Below are positions 35,998 through 45,162 of a DNA stretch of 64,000 nucleotides, piece by piece. Below the pieces are notes generated by a model. The model was given only the letters and a program-made list of their open reading frames with translations, had not been told where the DNA came from and made no database searches. The translations under genes and the position numbers were made by a program. Position 1 is the stretch's first letter; the number at the start of each line of letters is the position of its first letter. Origin of the DNA: JAGFIY01 sp964499285 (GTDB lineage Bacteria > Bacteroidota > Ignavibacteria > Ignavibacteriales > Melioribacteraceae); contig CAZCLA010000011.1 in the NCBI GenBank assembly GCA_964499285.1, forward strand, positions 22,466 through 86,465, written 5' to 3'.

Positions 35998-36255
35998 ATG
36001 GCTCATAAAAAAGGTCAAGGATCATCGAGGAACGGAAGAGATAGTAATCCTCAATATTTGGGCGTGAAAAGATTCGGCGGTCAAAAAGTATCTGCCGGTT
36101 CAATAATAGTAAGACAAAGAGGAACTAAATTTCACCCGGGCGTTAATGTGAAAAGAGGCGGGGATGATACATTGTTTGCTTTGATTGACGGTTACGTTAA
36201 GTTTGAGACAAAAGCAAATAATAGAAAATTTATTAGTGTCCTAGAAAACGCTTAA
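35998..36255 (+). CDS. rpmA: 50S ribosomal protein L27
   Basis: 85 residues with CCGGAGG before ATG. 'AHKKGQGSSRNGRDSNPQYLG' and 'GSIIVRQRGTKFHPG' are diagnostic. The N-terminus is the mature type (AHKKG) with no Firmicutes-like cleaved extension. Ends the rplU-rpmA message with a terminator. Confidence 0.97.
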   Translation: MAHKKGQGSSRNGRDSNPQYLGVKRFGGQKVSAGSIIVRQRGTKFHPGVNVKRGGDDTLFALIDGYVKFETKANNRKFISVLENA

Positions 36256-36277
36256 TAAGATTTCGATTTTCATAAAC

Positions 36278-36306
36278 AAAACCCTCAATTTTTTTGAGGG
36301 TTTTTT
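36278..36306. terminator. Bidirectional rho-independent terminator
   Basis: AAAACCCTCAA (36278-36288) pairs with TTGAGGGTTTT (36294-36304); T tracts flank it on both strands. It can end both rpmA and the convergent malQ-terB message. Confidence 0.88.
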
Positions 36307-36361
36307 GTTTTAAAGCTTTTTGTGTTTGAAAAGTTATATTAACAATAATTCATGTAAGTTT

Positions 36362-36829
36362 TTAGCTCATTCCATTTTTTACTTCAAGCTTTGCTGTTAT
36401 TAGATCTTTGTGTTCGAGATGTAGATTACGGTTGATAGTTCTAATAAAATGTTCTTCGTATTTATTTATTTTCTCATCCGATAAAATCAGCCGCCAAAGA
36501 TTTTTGACAACTCTATATTTTTGATCTTTTGAGAAATGTGAATTTATAACATCAGTAAATTCATAAAGACTCACACTGTTTTCTATAATTTCGTCAGCTT
36601 GCTTCATCAATTCTTCAACCTCATTTTCAGAGAGATCGAAAGTACTTTGCATCAAACTTATAATAAGTTTTTTCTCTGTTTTCGAAAAATTGTCATCAGA
36701 TTTTGCAACTTCCAAAAAGAGAGCACATGTTGCAATTTCAACTTTGCGTTTTATGTTTTCATCTCTATTTTCTATTTTATTTTCTTTATTGTTTAAATCG
36801 TCAAACAGATTTTTAAAGAAATTAATCAT
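36362..36829 (-). CDS. TerB-like helical protein
   Basis: 155 residues. Residues about 25-150 have the TerB/DjlA-N helical pattern with acidic-loop motifs 'LEVAKSDDNFSKTEKKLI' and 'LSENEVEELMKQADEIIE', and 'LILSDEKINKYEEHFIRTI'. TerB-type domains bind metal or membranes in tellurite/stress operons, but no other ter genes are here. Start overlaps the malQ stop by 4 bases (ATGA), so is coupled to malQ; the functional link is unclear. Confidence 0.75.
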   Translation of the reverse strand: MINFFKNLFDDLNNKENKIENRDENIKRKVEIATCALFLEVAKSDDNFSKTEKKLIISLMQSTFDLSENEVEELMKQADEIIENSVSLYEFTDVINSHFSKDQKYRVVKNLWRLILSDEKINKYEEHFIRTINRNLHLEHKDLITAKLEVKNGMS

Positions 36830-38376
36830 TCATCATCTCCGCTGGTTTCGATCACTTCTCTTTCGTCATTTCTATATTTCGAATGTCTTTGAAAATATTC
36901 AACAAGTTTATCGTAATCCTCTGAGAGTGACGTATAAATTTGATCCCAAGTGAAACGCCAAGTCCAATTGCCACCTAATTTACTCGGGAAATTCATTCGA
37001 GCGTCAGTTCCGAGGTTTAGTATATCCTGCATCGGAATGATTACAATATTTGCTACAGACATATAAGCTGCTCGTATTAAAGCTCCGCGCATATCGTTAC
37101 CGTAATATCCTAAATAATTTTGAGCCCACTCATAAATATCGCTGTCGCTATTTTTGGCTTCTTCAAAAAATCCGCGAGTTGTGTCGTTATCGTGTGAGCC
37201 AGTGTAGACAACACAATTTTCAATATGATTATGAGGGAGAAACTTTTTATCCCCCGCAGAACCAAACGCAAATTGAAGTATCTTCATTCCCGGGAAATTA
37301 AATGTATCTCGGAGTTTTTCAACATCGGCAGTGATCACACCGAGATCCTCGGCAAGTATTGGAAGATCGCCCAGAGAATCTTTAATTGCGTTGAATAGTT
37401 TTTCGCCGGGAGCTTTTACCCATCTGCCTGTTACTGCAGTTGGAGCATCACCTGGAATTTCCCAATAGGCGTCAAACCCCCTGAAGTGATCTATACGAAT
37501 TATATCAATCAACTCAAGAGTTTTTGAAATTCGTTTTTTCCACCAATCGAAATTATTTTCTTCCATTTTTTTCCACTTGTAAAGTGGATTTCCCCACAGT
37601 TGACCTGTCGGACTGAAATAATCAGGCGGTACACCTGCAACTGTCTCAAGTTTTCCTTCCTCACCAATGCTGAATAGTTCCTTGTTTCCCCAAAGATCAG
37701 CACTGTCATATGCAATATAAATTGGGAGGTCTCCTATTATTTTAATCCCTTTATTGTTTGCATATTCCTTAACTTTTTTCCATTGCTTATCAAATTGATA
37801 TTGAACAAACTTATGATAGAGAATTTCGTCATTTAGTTTTTCGCTCCACCGTTCAATAGCACCTTCTTGCCTGAATGCAATATCTTTGCTCCATTGTGAC
37901 CACGTAACACTATTATGAAATTGCTTCACTGACATAAATAATGCGTAGTCGTTAAGCCAATAAGCATTCTTTTTAATGAATTCTTCATAGTCTGGAACTG
38001 TTGATTCTTTTTTCATCCAATAATTATTGAACGATGTTTTTAAAAGTTCGCTTTTAGATTTTATTACCTCTCCAAATTCAATGTGAATTTCGTTGTATCT
38101 CGGATATTCTTTTAAATCACTCTCACTCAGAAGCCCTTCTTCAACTAAAATATCCGGGCTAATAAGAAGCGGATTTCCAGCAAAAGCTGAAAAACATTGA
38201 TAAGGTGAATCGCCATAACCTGTTGGTCCTAGCGGAAAAATTTGCCAAAGTGTCTGAGAGGCTTCTTCTAAAAAATCAACAAATCGATATGCATCCTTTC
38301 CAAAATCACCGATGCCGTACTTACTTGGCAAAGATGTTGGATGCAACAATAATCCGGCAGAGCGTTCGAATTCCAT
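36826..38376 (-). CDS. malQ: 4-alpha-glucanotransferase (amylomaltase)
   Basis: 516 residues, GH77. It transfers alpha-1,4-glucan chains in maltodextrin/glycogen use. The N-terminal 'RSAGLLLHPTSLPSKYGIGDFG', the nucleophile segment 'IRIDHFRGFDAYWEIPG', the acid/base segment 'LPILAEDLGVIT' and 'YTGSHDNDTTRGF' are intact. Short prokaryotic type without an N-terminal CBM. No other glycogen gene lies nearby. Confidence 0.94.
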   Translation of the reverse strand: MEFERSAGLLLHPTSLPSKYGIGDFGKDAYRFVDFLEEASQTLWQIFPLGPTGYGDSPYQCFSAFAGNPLLISPDILVEEGLLSESDLKEYPRYNEIHIEFGEVIKSKSELLKTSFNNYWMKKESTVPDYEEFIKKNAYWLNDYALFMSVKQFHNSVTWSQWSKDIAFRQEGAIERWSEKLNDEILYHKFVQYQFDKQWKKVKEYANNKGIKIIGDLPIYIAYDSADLWGNKELFSIGEEGKLETVAGVPPDYFSPTGQLWGNPLYKWKKMEENNFDWWKKRISKTLELIDIIRIDHFRGFDAYWEIPGDAPTAVTGRWVKAPGEKLFNAIKDSLGDLPILAEDLGVITADVEKLRDTFNFPGMKILQFAFGSAGDKKFLPHNHIENCVVYTGSHDNDTTRGFFEEAKNSDSDIYEWAQNYLGYYGNDMRGALIRAAYMSVANIVIIPMQDILNLGTDARMNFPSKLGGNWTWRFTWDQIYTSLSEDYDKLVEYFQRHSKYRNDEREVIETSGDDE

Positions 38377-38521
38377 TAATACCTCAATTTTCGTTTTAAA
38401 AGTGGTTTCAAATTAATTAAAAAAACAAGATTTTGTTTGGAAAATTTTGAGTTATATTACACGGCGAAAATTATTCGTAAACAAATTGATTTACATTTTT
38501 ATCAGTAATTCAGTTGATTGC

Positions 38522-38610
38522 TTTAGTATTAATTTTTAGTTAAGTTGCCCATCACTCACGTATACTAAAACTGCTTAAAATTTGACTTAGTAAGAGGGCT
38601 ATTCGCCTCT
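38522..38610 (+). promoter_or_regulatory. Inverted repeat and hairpin in the nrdJ leader
   Basis: TTTAGTAT (38522-38529) and ATACTAAA (38562-38569) make an 8-bp arm around 32 bases; a second stem AGAGG/CCTCT (38593-38597 with 38606-38610) follows. Located in the 276-base spacer between malQ and nrdJ. It could be a regulatory leader, but no B12-box (GCCACTG) or NrdR-box pair is visible, so the function is unknown. The remaining bases hold no recognised gene. Confidence 0.35.
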
Positions 38611-38652
38611 AAAATATTTATTTGATATTACATAAATGATTGGAGCTGATTC

Positions 38653-41600
38653 ATGAAAATTTCTCGACTATTCACCACTCCCGACCAGGATCCATTTGAT
38701 TCAATAAAATTTGTTAAAAGAATTTCGGAGATAAAAAATCCAGATGGTACAATCGTTTTCAGGATGGAAGACGTTCACGTACCGGAGCATTGGTCTCAAG
38801 TTGCCACAGATATAATTGCACAAAAATATTTTCGGAAAGCCGGAGTACCGCGACTTCTAAAAAAAGCAAAAGAAAAAGGTGTTCCTAATTGGCTTCAACC
38901 GTCAGTAGCTGATACTGAGCGTTTGGTAGATCTTCCGGAAAAAGAAAGATATTCAAGTGAAACAGATTCGAGGCAAGTGTTTCATCGTTTAGCAGGAACA
39001 TGGACATACTGGGGTTGGAAAGCCGAGTATTTTGATGAAGAAGAAGATGCAAAAGCATTTTACGATGAACTTGTTTACATGCTTGCAATGCAATACGCTG
39101 CGCCTAATAGTCCCCAATGGTTTAATACAGGACTTAACTGGGCTTACGGAATTAACAGACCGGCACAAGGTCATTATTATGTTGATTTTAAAACTGGGAA
39201 ATTAACTCAATCAGAAGATGCTTATACTCATCCTCAGCCGCATGCTTGTTTCATACAGGCTGTAAATGATGATCTTGTTAACGAAGGCGGCATAATGGAT
39301 TTGTGGGTTAGAGAAGCTCGTTTATTCAAATATGGATCCGGAACAGGAACTAATTTTTCTGATCTAAGAGGTGTGAACGAACCCTTGAGCGGAGGAGGTA
39401 AATCTTCAGGCTTAATGTCATTTTTGAAAATAGGCGATCGTTCTGCCGGGGCGATTAAATCAGGCGGTACTACAAGAAGAGCCGCAAAAATGGTTACGAT
39501 CGATATTGACCATCCCGACATTGAAGAGTACATTAATTGGAAAGTAATTGAAGAACAAAAGGTTGCCTCTCTTGTAGCTGGTTCCCATCTGTGTAATTAT
39601 CACTTGAATGCAGTGATGAGAGCCTGTTATGAAGAACACCCCGAAAACGATCGGTTCAATAAAAAAACAAATAAGCGTCTTGAGAAAGCAGTAAAGGAAG
39701 CACGTCGTGCGTTTATTCCTGAAAGCTATATTGAAAGAGTAATCCACTTTGCGAAACTTGGTTTCAAATCTGTCGAATTTCCGACTTACAACACCGATTG
39801 GAATTCTGAAGCGTATGCTACAGTATCAGGACAAAACTCAAATAACTCAGTTCGAGTCAATAATGAATTTATGCAGGCTGTTGTTGATGATAAAGATTGG
39901 AACCTTTATTGGCGAACAGAATTGAAGAGAGCGAAAAAAGGTGGTTATCCGCCCAAACCTTGCAAAACGCTTAACGCTCGCGACCTTTGGGAAGATATAG
40001 GAAATGCAGCCTGGGCTTGTGCAGATCCGGGACTTCAATACCATACTACAATCAATGAATGGCACACCTGTATCGAGGATGGAGAAATTCGTGCATCAAA
40101 TCCTTGTAGTGAATATATGTTTTTGGACAATACTGCTTGTAATCTTGCATCACTTAATCTCGTTAAATTCTACAGCGATGAAAAACAAAAATTTAATATT
40201 AAAGCATTTCGTCATGCTACAAAACTCTGGACAATCGTTCTTGAAATTAGTGTGTTGATGGCACAGTATCCTAGCAAGGAAATTGCACAAAGAAGTTATG
40301 AATACAGAACACTAGGACTCGGTTATGCAAACCTAGGCTCATTATTAATGCGGCAGGGAATTTCTTATGATAGTAAAGAAGCACTTGCAATGGGAGGAGC
40401 AATTACGGCTATTATGCACATGAAAGCTTATGCGACGAGCGCGGAGATGGCTCGTGAACTCGGAACTTTTCCTCGCTACGAAACAAACAGCGAAAATATG
40501 CTTAAAGTGATAAGAAATCATAGAAGGGCAGCATACAACGTTCCAAAAGAAGAATACGAAGGATTAACAACTTTCCCGATGGGAATTGATCCGATGCACT
40601 GTCAATCCGATTTGCTTAAAGCTGCTCGTGAAGATGCTGATAAAGCTTTGGAATTAGGGACTAAGCACGGATTCAAAAATGCGCAAGTAACCGTAATCGC
40701 TCCTACAGGAACAATAGGACTCGTTATGGATTGCGATACTACCGGAATCGAACCGGATTATGCACTAGTAAAATTCAAAAAGCTTGCCGGGGGCGGATAT
40801 TTTAAAATCATTAATCAATCAATTCCTCCTGCACTTCGATCGCTTGGGTATAATCAAGAACAGATCAACGAAATAGTTAAATATGCAAAAGGTTCCGGAA
40901 CTCTAGAAGGTTGTTCTCACATCAATCCGGAATCATTGAAAGCGAAAGGCTTCACGGATGAAGTTCTTGCAAAACTTGAAAAAATTCTGCCTACTGTTTT
41001 TGAAATTGGCTTTGCTTTCAATAAACATACAATTGGAGCAGATTTTGTTGAGAAGAAATTAGGTATTACAGATGAAGACATAGCCGAAAATGAAAACAGC
41101 CTGCTAAGAGCAATCGGTTTTACTAAAGAAGAAATAGCCACTGCCAACGATTATGTATGCGGAACCATGACTATCGAGGGTGCTCCTTTCCTAAAATTCG
41201 ATCACCTTCCGGTGTTTGACTGTGCAAACAAATGTGGTAAAAAAGGGACTAGATACATCACTGTAGATGCACACATTAAAATGATGGCGGCCGCACAACC
41301 TTTTATTTCTGGTGCGATTTCGAAGACGATTAATCTTCCGAACCATGCCACAATTGAGGATATTAAAAACTCCTATATGAAATCTTGGAAACTTGCAATT
41401 AAAGCAAATGCGCTTTATAGAGACGGTTCAAAACTATCTCAGCCTCTTAATTCAAAAGTTACCGAAGATATTGAAGAGATTTTGGAAAAAGCTGAAGAAA
41501 ACGATATAGTTAAAATAGCTGAAAAAATAATCCACCGATATATTGCAAAACGCCGTCGATTGCCGGATAGAAGAAACGGCTATACTCAAAAAGCAAAAAT

Positions 41601-42231
41601 TAATGGTCAAACCGTTTACATCAGAACAGGGGAATATGAGAACGGTCAGATTGGTGAAATTTTCATTGATATGCATAAAGAAGGTGCTGCTTTCAGAAGT
41701 TTGCTGAATAATTTTGCAATTGCCATCTCTCTCGGTTTGCAGCATGGAGTACCGCTTGAAGAATTTGTTGACGCTTTTGTTTTTACAAGATTTGAACCAA
41801 GCGGTGTTGTTACAGGAAACGATAGAATTAAAATGTCAACTTCAGTAATTGACTATATTTTCCGTGAACTTGCCGTAACATATCTTGGAAGAAACGATCT
41901 TTCACATGTCGATAATCCTGATGGATACAAACCAGAAAGGAAATTGAACATCGATAATATGGACAGCGATTTTGAAAGTGAGGAAATTGTCAGTACAAGA
42001 ATGATTGTTCTTGATAAAGCTGATGGAGCAAATAGAAAGAGAAATGGGCAGCAGGTTAAAGGAGGAAACGGAAGAGGAGAAGTTTTTGCAGGTCACCAGA
42101 AAAGTTATGATGATGCTCGTCAGCAAGGTTATACCGGTGATATCTGTCCCGAATGCCAAAGTATGACAATGGTAAGGAATGGGACCTGTCTTAAATGCGT
42201 AACTTGCGGATCAACGACCGGGTGTAGTTAA
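38653..42231 (+). CDS. nrdJ: Vitamin B12-dependent ribonucleotide reductase (class II)
   Basis: 1192 residues, the size of long class II enzymes. It reduces ribonucleotides to deoxyribonucleotides using adenosylcobalamin. Seen: 'APNSPQWFNTGL', 'HACFIQAVNDDLVNEGGIMDLWVREARLFKYGSGTGTNFS' (in short form), the catalytic 'NPCSEYMFLDNTACNLASLNL', a TSCPD-type domain (about 1000-1080), and a C-terminal Cys-rich tail 'CPECQSMTMVRNGTCLKCVTCG'. The lid cysteines are at the very end. The spacer upstream has no typical cobalamin riboswitch. A terminator follows at 42255. Confidence 0.96.
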   Translation: MKISRLFTTPDQDPFDSIKFVKRISEIKNPDGTIVFRMEDVHVPEHWSQVATDIIAQKYFRKAGVPRLLKKAKEKGVPNWLQPSVADTERLVDLPEKERYSSETDSRQVFHRLAGTWTYWGWKAEYFDEEEDAKAFYDELVYMLAMQYAAPNSPQWFNTGLNWAYGINRPAQGHYYVDFKTGKLTQSEDAYTHPQPHACFIQAVNDDLVNEGGIMDLWVREARLFKYGSGTGTNFSDLRGVNEPLSGGGKSSGLMSFLKIGDRSAGAIKSGGTTRRAAKMVTIDIDHPDIEEYINWKVIEEQKVASLVAGSHLCNYHLNAVMRACYEEHPENDRFNKKTNKRLEKAVKEARRAFIPESYIERVIHFAKLGFKSVEFPTYNTDWNSEAYATVSGQNSNNSVRVNNEFMQAVVDDKDWNLYWRTELKRAKKGGYPPKPCKTLNARDLWEDIGNAAWACADPGLQYHTTINEWHTCIEDGEIRASNPCSEYMFLDNTACNLASLNLVKFYSDEKQKFNIKAFRHATKLWTIVLEISVLMAQYPSKEIAQRSYEYRTLGLGYANLGSLLMRQGISYDSKEALAMGGAITAIMHMKAYATSAEMARELGTFPRYETNSENMLKVIRNHRRAAYNVPKEEYEGLTTFPMGIDPMHCQSDLLKAAREDADKALELGTKHGFKNAQVTVIAPTGTIGLVMDCDTTGIEPDYALVKFKKLAGGGYFKIINQSIPPALRSLGYNQEQINEIVKYAKGSGTLEGCSHINPESLKAKGFTDEVLAKLEKILPTVFEIGFAFNKHTIGADFVEKKLGITDEDIAENENSLLRAIGFTKEEIATANDYVCGTMTIEGAPFLKFDHLPVFDCANKCGKKGTRYITVDAHIKMMAAAQPFISGAISKTINLPNHATIEDIKNSYMKSWKLAIKANALYRDGSKLSQPLNSKVTEDIEEILEKAEENDIVKIAEKIIHRYIAKRRRLPDRRNGYTQKAKINGQTVYIRTGEYENGQIGEIFIDMHKEGAAFRSLLNNFAIAISLGLQHGVPLEEFVDAFVFTRFEPSGVVTGNDRIKMSTSVIDYIFRELAVTYLGRNDLSHVDNPDGYKPERKLNIDNMDSDFESEEIVSTRMIVLDKADGANRKRNGQQVKGGNGRGEVFAGHQKSYDDARQQGYTGDICPECQSMTMVRNGTCLKCVTCGSTTGCS

Positions 42232-42254
42232 TCATTTTTAAATAGAGATTTTCT

Positions 42255-42280
42255 AAGGCTGTCCAAAGACAGCCTTTTTT
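42255..42280 (+). terminator. Rho-independent terminator after nrdJ
   Basis: AAGGCTGTC (42255-42263) and GACAGCCTT (42268-42276) form a perfect 9-bp stem with a 4-base loop, followed by a T tract. Confidence 0.92.
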
Positions 42281-42424
42281 AATTTAAAATTTAATGCACA
42301 TTTGATTAATCCGAAGTAAAAGTGATGGCTATGGCTAAAAACTGCCATATGAAAATTTTGTATCTTTAAATTATAAATAAAATTTTTGATGAAATTGGCT
42401 AATTCAAGAATATCTCGTTTATCG

Positions 42425-42453
42425 TTGACATTTGGATCAAAATAAAATAGATT
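42425..42453 (+). promoter_or_regulatory. Candidate promoter for the YggS-family gene
   Basis: TTGACA (42425-42430), 17 bases, TAGATT (42448-42453), 20 bases before the ATG at 42473. Probably drives the YggS-DivIVA-PNP run. The rest of 42281-42472 holds no gene that I can see. Confidence 0.5.
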
Positions 42454-42472
42454 TTCCCTCTTAATTGTAAAG

Positions 42473-43156
42473 ATGATTTCTATAAACTTAAATAAAGTTC
42501 AAGATCAAATTTTAAGCAAATGCTCTGAAATTGGAAGAGATGCAAACGATATAATATTAATTGCTGTCTCAAAAACGCAATCAATCGAGAATATTAATGC
42601 AGCTCATCAAATTGGACTTAGACATTTTGGAGAAAACAAAGCGCAGGAGTTGAGGGATAAAGGAAAAGCCATTAAGCTTGACATTGCATGGCATTTTATA
42701 GGACATCTTCAAAAAAATAAAGCTAAGTACGCAGTCGAGTTTGCAGAATATATTCATTCTGTAGATTCAATTAAGCTTCTAGATGAAATAGATAAACAGG
42801 CTGCAAAGTTCGGTAAAGTTCAAAAATTTTTGATTGAGGCAAATACTTCCGGTGAGGAGTCAAAATATGGGATCGCAAATTTTAATAATATTGTTGAACT
42901 TGCAAAATACTCTGAATCATTGAAAAACGTAAAGTTCATTGGATTAATGACGATGGCGCCGTTCGTCGAGGATGAAACGATAATAAGAAATTCTTTCAAA
43001 ATGTTGAAGGAATATTTTGAGAAACTGAAAGTCACAGGATTTGATATTAAACATCTTTCGATGGGAATGACAAACGATTATTTAATTGCTCTGGAAGAAG
43101 GAGCAACTATGTTAAGAATCGGCACGGCTTTATTCGGTGAAAGAAATTATAATTAA
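42473..43156 (+). CDS. YggS-family pyridoxal-phosphate homeostasis protein
   Basis: 227 residues. Single-domain alanine-racemase-like TIM barrel: 'LIAVSKTQSIENINAAHQIG' with the PLP-lysine (SKT), 'HFGENKAQEL', 'WHFIGHLQKNK', 'GLMTMAPF' and 'LSMGMTNDYLIALEEGATMLRIGTALFG'. These proteins bind PLP without an effector domain and balance cellular PLP. It is adjacent to divIVA, a known neighbourhood in many bacteria. No clear Shine-Dalgarno (only TGTAAAG upstream). Confidence 0.93.
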   Translation: MISINLNKVQDQILSKCSEIGRDANDIILIAVSKTQSIENINAAHQIGLRHFGENKAQELRDKGKAIKLDIAWHFIGHLQKNKAKYAVEFAEYIHSVDSIKLLDEIDKQAAKFGKVQKFLIEANTSGEESKYGIANFNNIVELAKYSESLKNVKFIGLMTMAPFVEDETIIRNSFKMLKEYFEKLKVTGFDIKHLSMGMTNDYLIALEEGATMLRIGTALFGERNYN

Positions 43157-43167
43157 TAGAGAATGGA

Positions 43168-43716
43168 ATGAAATACACCCCGCACAGCATAAAAAATCAA
43201 GAATTTAACAGATCCGTCAGAGGTTATGATAAGGAAGAGGTTGAAGCTTTTCTCGATAAATTGTCCGATGAATTTGAAAATCTGATCGAACAAAATGAAA
43301 ATTTGACGAAAGAACTTGATCAACTAAATAAAAAGATCAAGGACTACCAACGGATTGAAAAAAATCTTCAGGAAACTTTACTAAGCGCGCAGGAATCTTC
43401 TTCAAAAGCTTTTGATTCAGTAAAAAAGCAAACTGCGATGATTCTAAAAGAAGCTGAACTTAAAGCTGCGCAAATTGTTGATAGAGCAAATGAGGAAGCC
43501 GAAATTATTAGAAACGCGGTTGCAAATTTACGAGAAGAAAAAAAATTACTTGTGTCGAGATTAAAATCAATGATCGATGTACAATCCGAGGTGTTGATTC
43601 GAAATCTAGAACAACAAAACGTTTTTTCGAAACCAAAAAGTTCTGAAGTCAGAAAAGATGTAAAGAAAACTAACGATAACATTAATGTCGATGATATATT
43701 GGAGAAATTATTGTGA
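43168..43716 (+). CDS. DivIVA-domain coiled-coil protein
   Basis: 182 residues. The N-terminal DivIVA/GpsB signature 'KYTPHSIKNQEFNRSVRGYDKEEVEAFLDKLSDEFE' (shortened) leads to a coiled coil (about 35-150, ENLTKELDQLNKKIKDYQRIEK, AAQIVDRANEEAEIIRNAVANL). DivIVA proteins bind curved membrane and organise division or polar growth. The C-terminus (NINVDDILEKLL) is a small conserved-looking tail. The stop overlaps the PNP gene start by 4 bases (GTGA). Confidence 0.85.
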   Translation: MKYTPHSIKNQEFNRSVRGYDKEEVEAFLDKLSDEFENLIEQNENLTKELDQLNKKIKDYQRIEKNLQETLLSAQESSSKAFDSVKKQTAMILKEAELKAAQIVDRANEEAEIIRNAVANLREEKKLLVSRLKSMIDVQSEVLIRNLEQQNVFSKPKSSEVRKDVKKTNDNINVDDILEKLL

Positions 43717-44534
43717 GTGAGCTAATCAATAAAATTAATGAAACCATTAAGGTTCTGAGAGACGTGACAGACAAAAATTATGAAGTTGGGATAATTCTCG
43801 GCACGGGTCTTGGTGGCTTAGTAAAGGATATTGAAATTGTGCATACTATCGATTACGGCGATATCCCTCATTTTCCACTGTCAACTGTTGAATCTCATCA
43901 CGGAAAATTAATCTTTGGAAAATTAAGCGGAAAAAATGTTGTAGTGATGCAGGGAAGGTTTCATTACTACGAAGGTTATTCGATGAAGCAGATTACATAT
44001 CCGGTTAGAGTAATGAAATTTCTTGGAGTTAAAACCCTGCTTCTTTCGAACGCTTGCGGTGGTATGAATCCAATCTATCAGCGCGGTGATCTGATGATTA
44101 TGAATGATCATATCAATCTGCTTGGTGATAATCCGTTGATTGGTAAGAACGAAGATGAGCTAGGACCCCGTTTCCCCGATATGAGCGAACCATACAGTAA
44201 ACGTTTAATCGATCTTGCTGAAGATGCTGCACTTAAGAACGGAATAAAAGTACACAAAGGTGTTTATGTTGCGGTACCAGGTCCCAATTTAGAAACACGT
44301 GCTGAATACAGGTTCCTCAGAGATATCGGTGCTGATGTGGTCGGAATGTCTTCGATTCCAGAGGATATAGTAGCAGTTCATATGGGAATGGAAGTATTCG
44401 GTTTAAGTATTATCACCGATGAATGTTTTCCGGATTCTTTGAAACCTGTTGTTGTTGAAGAGATCATAGAAGCTGCGAACCAAGCCGAGCCAAAAATGAC
44501 AACAATAATGAAAGAATTGGTAAATGCCTTATGA
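43713..44534 (+). CDS. Purine nucleoside phosphorylase (PNP, trimeric type)
   Basis: 273 residues from GTG at 43713. Family motifs: 'LGTGLGGLVKDIEIVHTIDYGDIPHFP', 'GRFHYYEGYS', 'LLSNACGGMNPIYQRGDLMIMNDHINLLGDNPLIG' (parts), 'VAVPGPNLETRAEYRFLRDIGADVVGMSSIPE'. The active Glu/Asn (E/N for 6-oxopurines) lie in 'YVAVPGPNLETRAE' and 'SIITDE'. It cleaves inosine/guanosine to base and ribose-1-P. Length is typical for the 270-residue trimeric class. It overlaps divIVA and the next gene, so is coupled. Confidence 0.93.
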   Translation: MSELINKINETIKVLRDVTDKNYEVGIILGTGLGGLVKDIEIVHTIDYGDIPHFPLSTVESHHGKLIFGKLSGKNVVVMQGRFHYYEGYSMKQITYPVRVMKFLGVKTLLLSNACGGMNPIYQRGDLMIMNDHINLLGDNPLIGKNEDELGPRFPDMSEPYSKRLIDLAEDAALKNGIKVHKGVYVAVPGPNLETRAEYRFLRDIGADVVGMSSIPEDIVAVHMGMEVFGLSIITDECFPDSLKPVVVEEIIEAANQAEPKMTTIMKELVNAL

Positions 44535-45139
44535 ATAAAAAGCAATTATATTATCTGACACCTGCGCTTTTAGGAATTTTAGTGTTCAGCTCAAATTTTT
44601 TGAGCACGGATCTGTTTCAAATCGGTTTTCAAAATTTTGCGGTTTGGTTCTCCTTATCGCTATTGGTTTTTGCTTGCGGCTGGTTTATCAACCACACCTT
44701 CGGTTACATTTATGGAGGAAAAGTTGTGTTTGCAGTAGTTGTTGCAACGACAATACTCAGTTTAGTTATGGTTTTTATTTTCAATAAATATTTTGGTTTT
44801 ACAGATTTATTGACCGAAAATCTAATTCTGTTTTCACTTCGAAACATTACATTAGGTGCAATGGGGTTTTTCGGTATGGCTGTTCCTGAAGTGATCCGAC
44901 TGCAAAAAGAGAATGAAACCTTAAGGACAAAAGGAGAGAATTACGAATCGCTTTTGGAAAGAAGCAAAAAAGAAGCTGAACTAACGATCCAAGAAGCAAA
45001 AATTAAAGCGGAAAAGATTATATTTGAAGCCGAAAAAAAATCGAATGATATACTTTTGAAAAAAGAACAGATTGAAACCAATCTGAAACAGTTTATTCAA
45101 ATCGAAAGAGAACTAATAAATAAATACCAGGAAGATTAA
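44531..45139 (+). CDS. Membrane protein with cytoplasmic coiled-coil tail
   Basis: 202 residues. Four membrane helices (about 9-25, 32-52, 62-83, 95-122) are followed by a coiled coil (about 124-200, EVIRLQKENETLRTKGENYESLLERSKKEAELTIQEAK). 'EAELTIQEAKIKAEKIIFEAEKKS' has the rhythm seen in DivIVA-like or ATP synthase b-like coils. It may link a membrane assembly to the DivIVA protein, which is two genes upstream. Unknown family. 4-base overlap with the PNP stop codon. Confidence 0.6.
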   Translation: MNKKQLYYLTPALLGILVFSSNFLSTDLFQIGFQNFAVWFSLSLLVFACGWFINHTFGYIYGGKVVFAVVVATTILSLVMVFIFNKYFGFTDLLTENLILFSLRNITLGAMGFFGMAVPEVIRLQKENETLRTKGENYESLLERSKKEAELTIQEAKIKAEKIIFEAEKKSNDILLKKEQIETNLKQFIQIERELINKYQED

Positions 45140-45162
45140 TTTTTTAACAAATATCGAGAATC

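Noticed and set aside
36362..36829. Tellurite resistance operon
   Set aside because: Only one TerB-like gene, coupled to malQ; no terC, terD, terE or terZ.
38400..38652. Cobalamin riboswitch before nrdJ
   Set aside because: No B12 box or the conserved GCCACTG core can be read; only two small stems.
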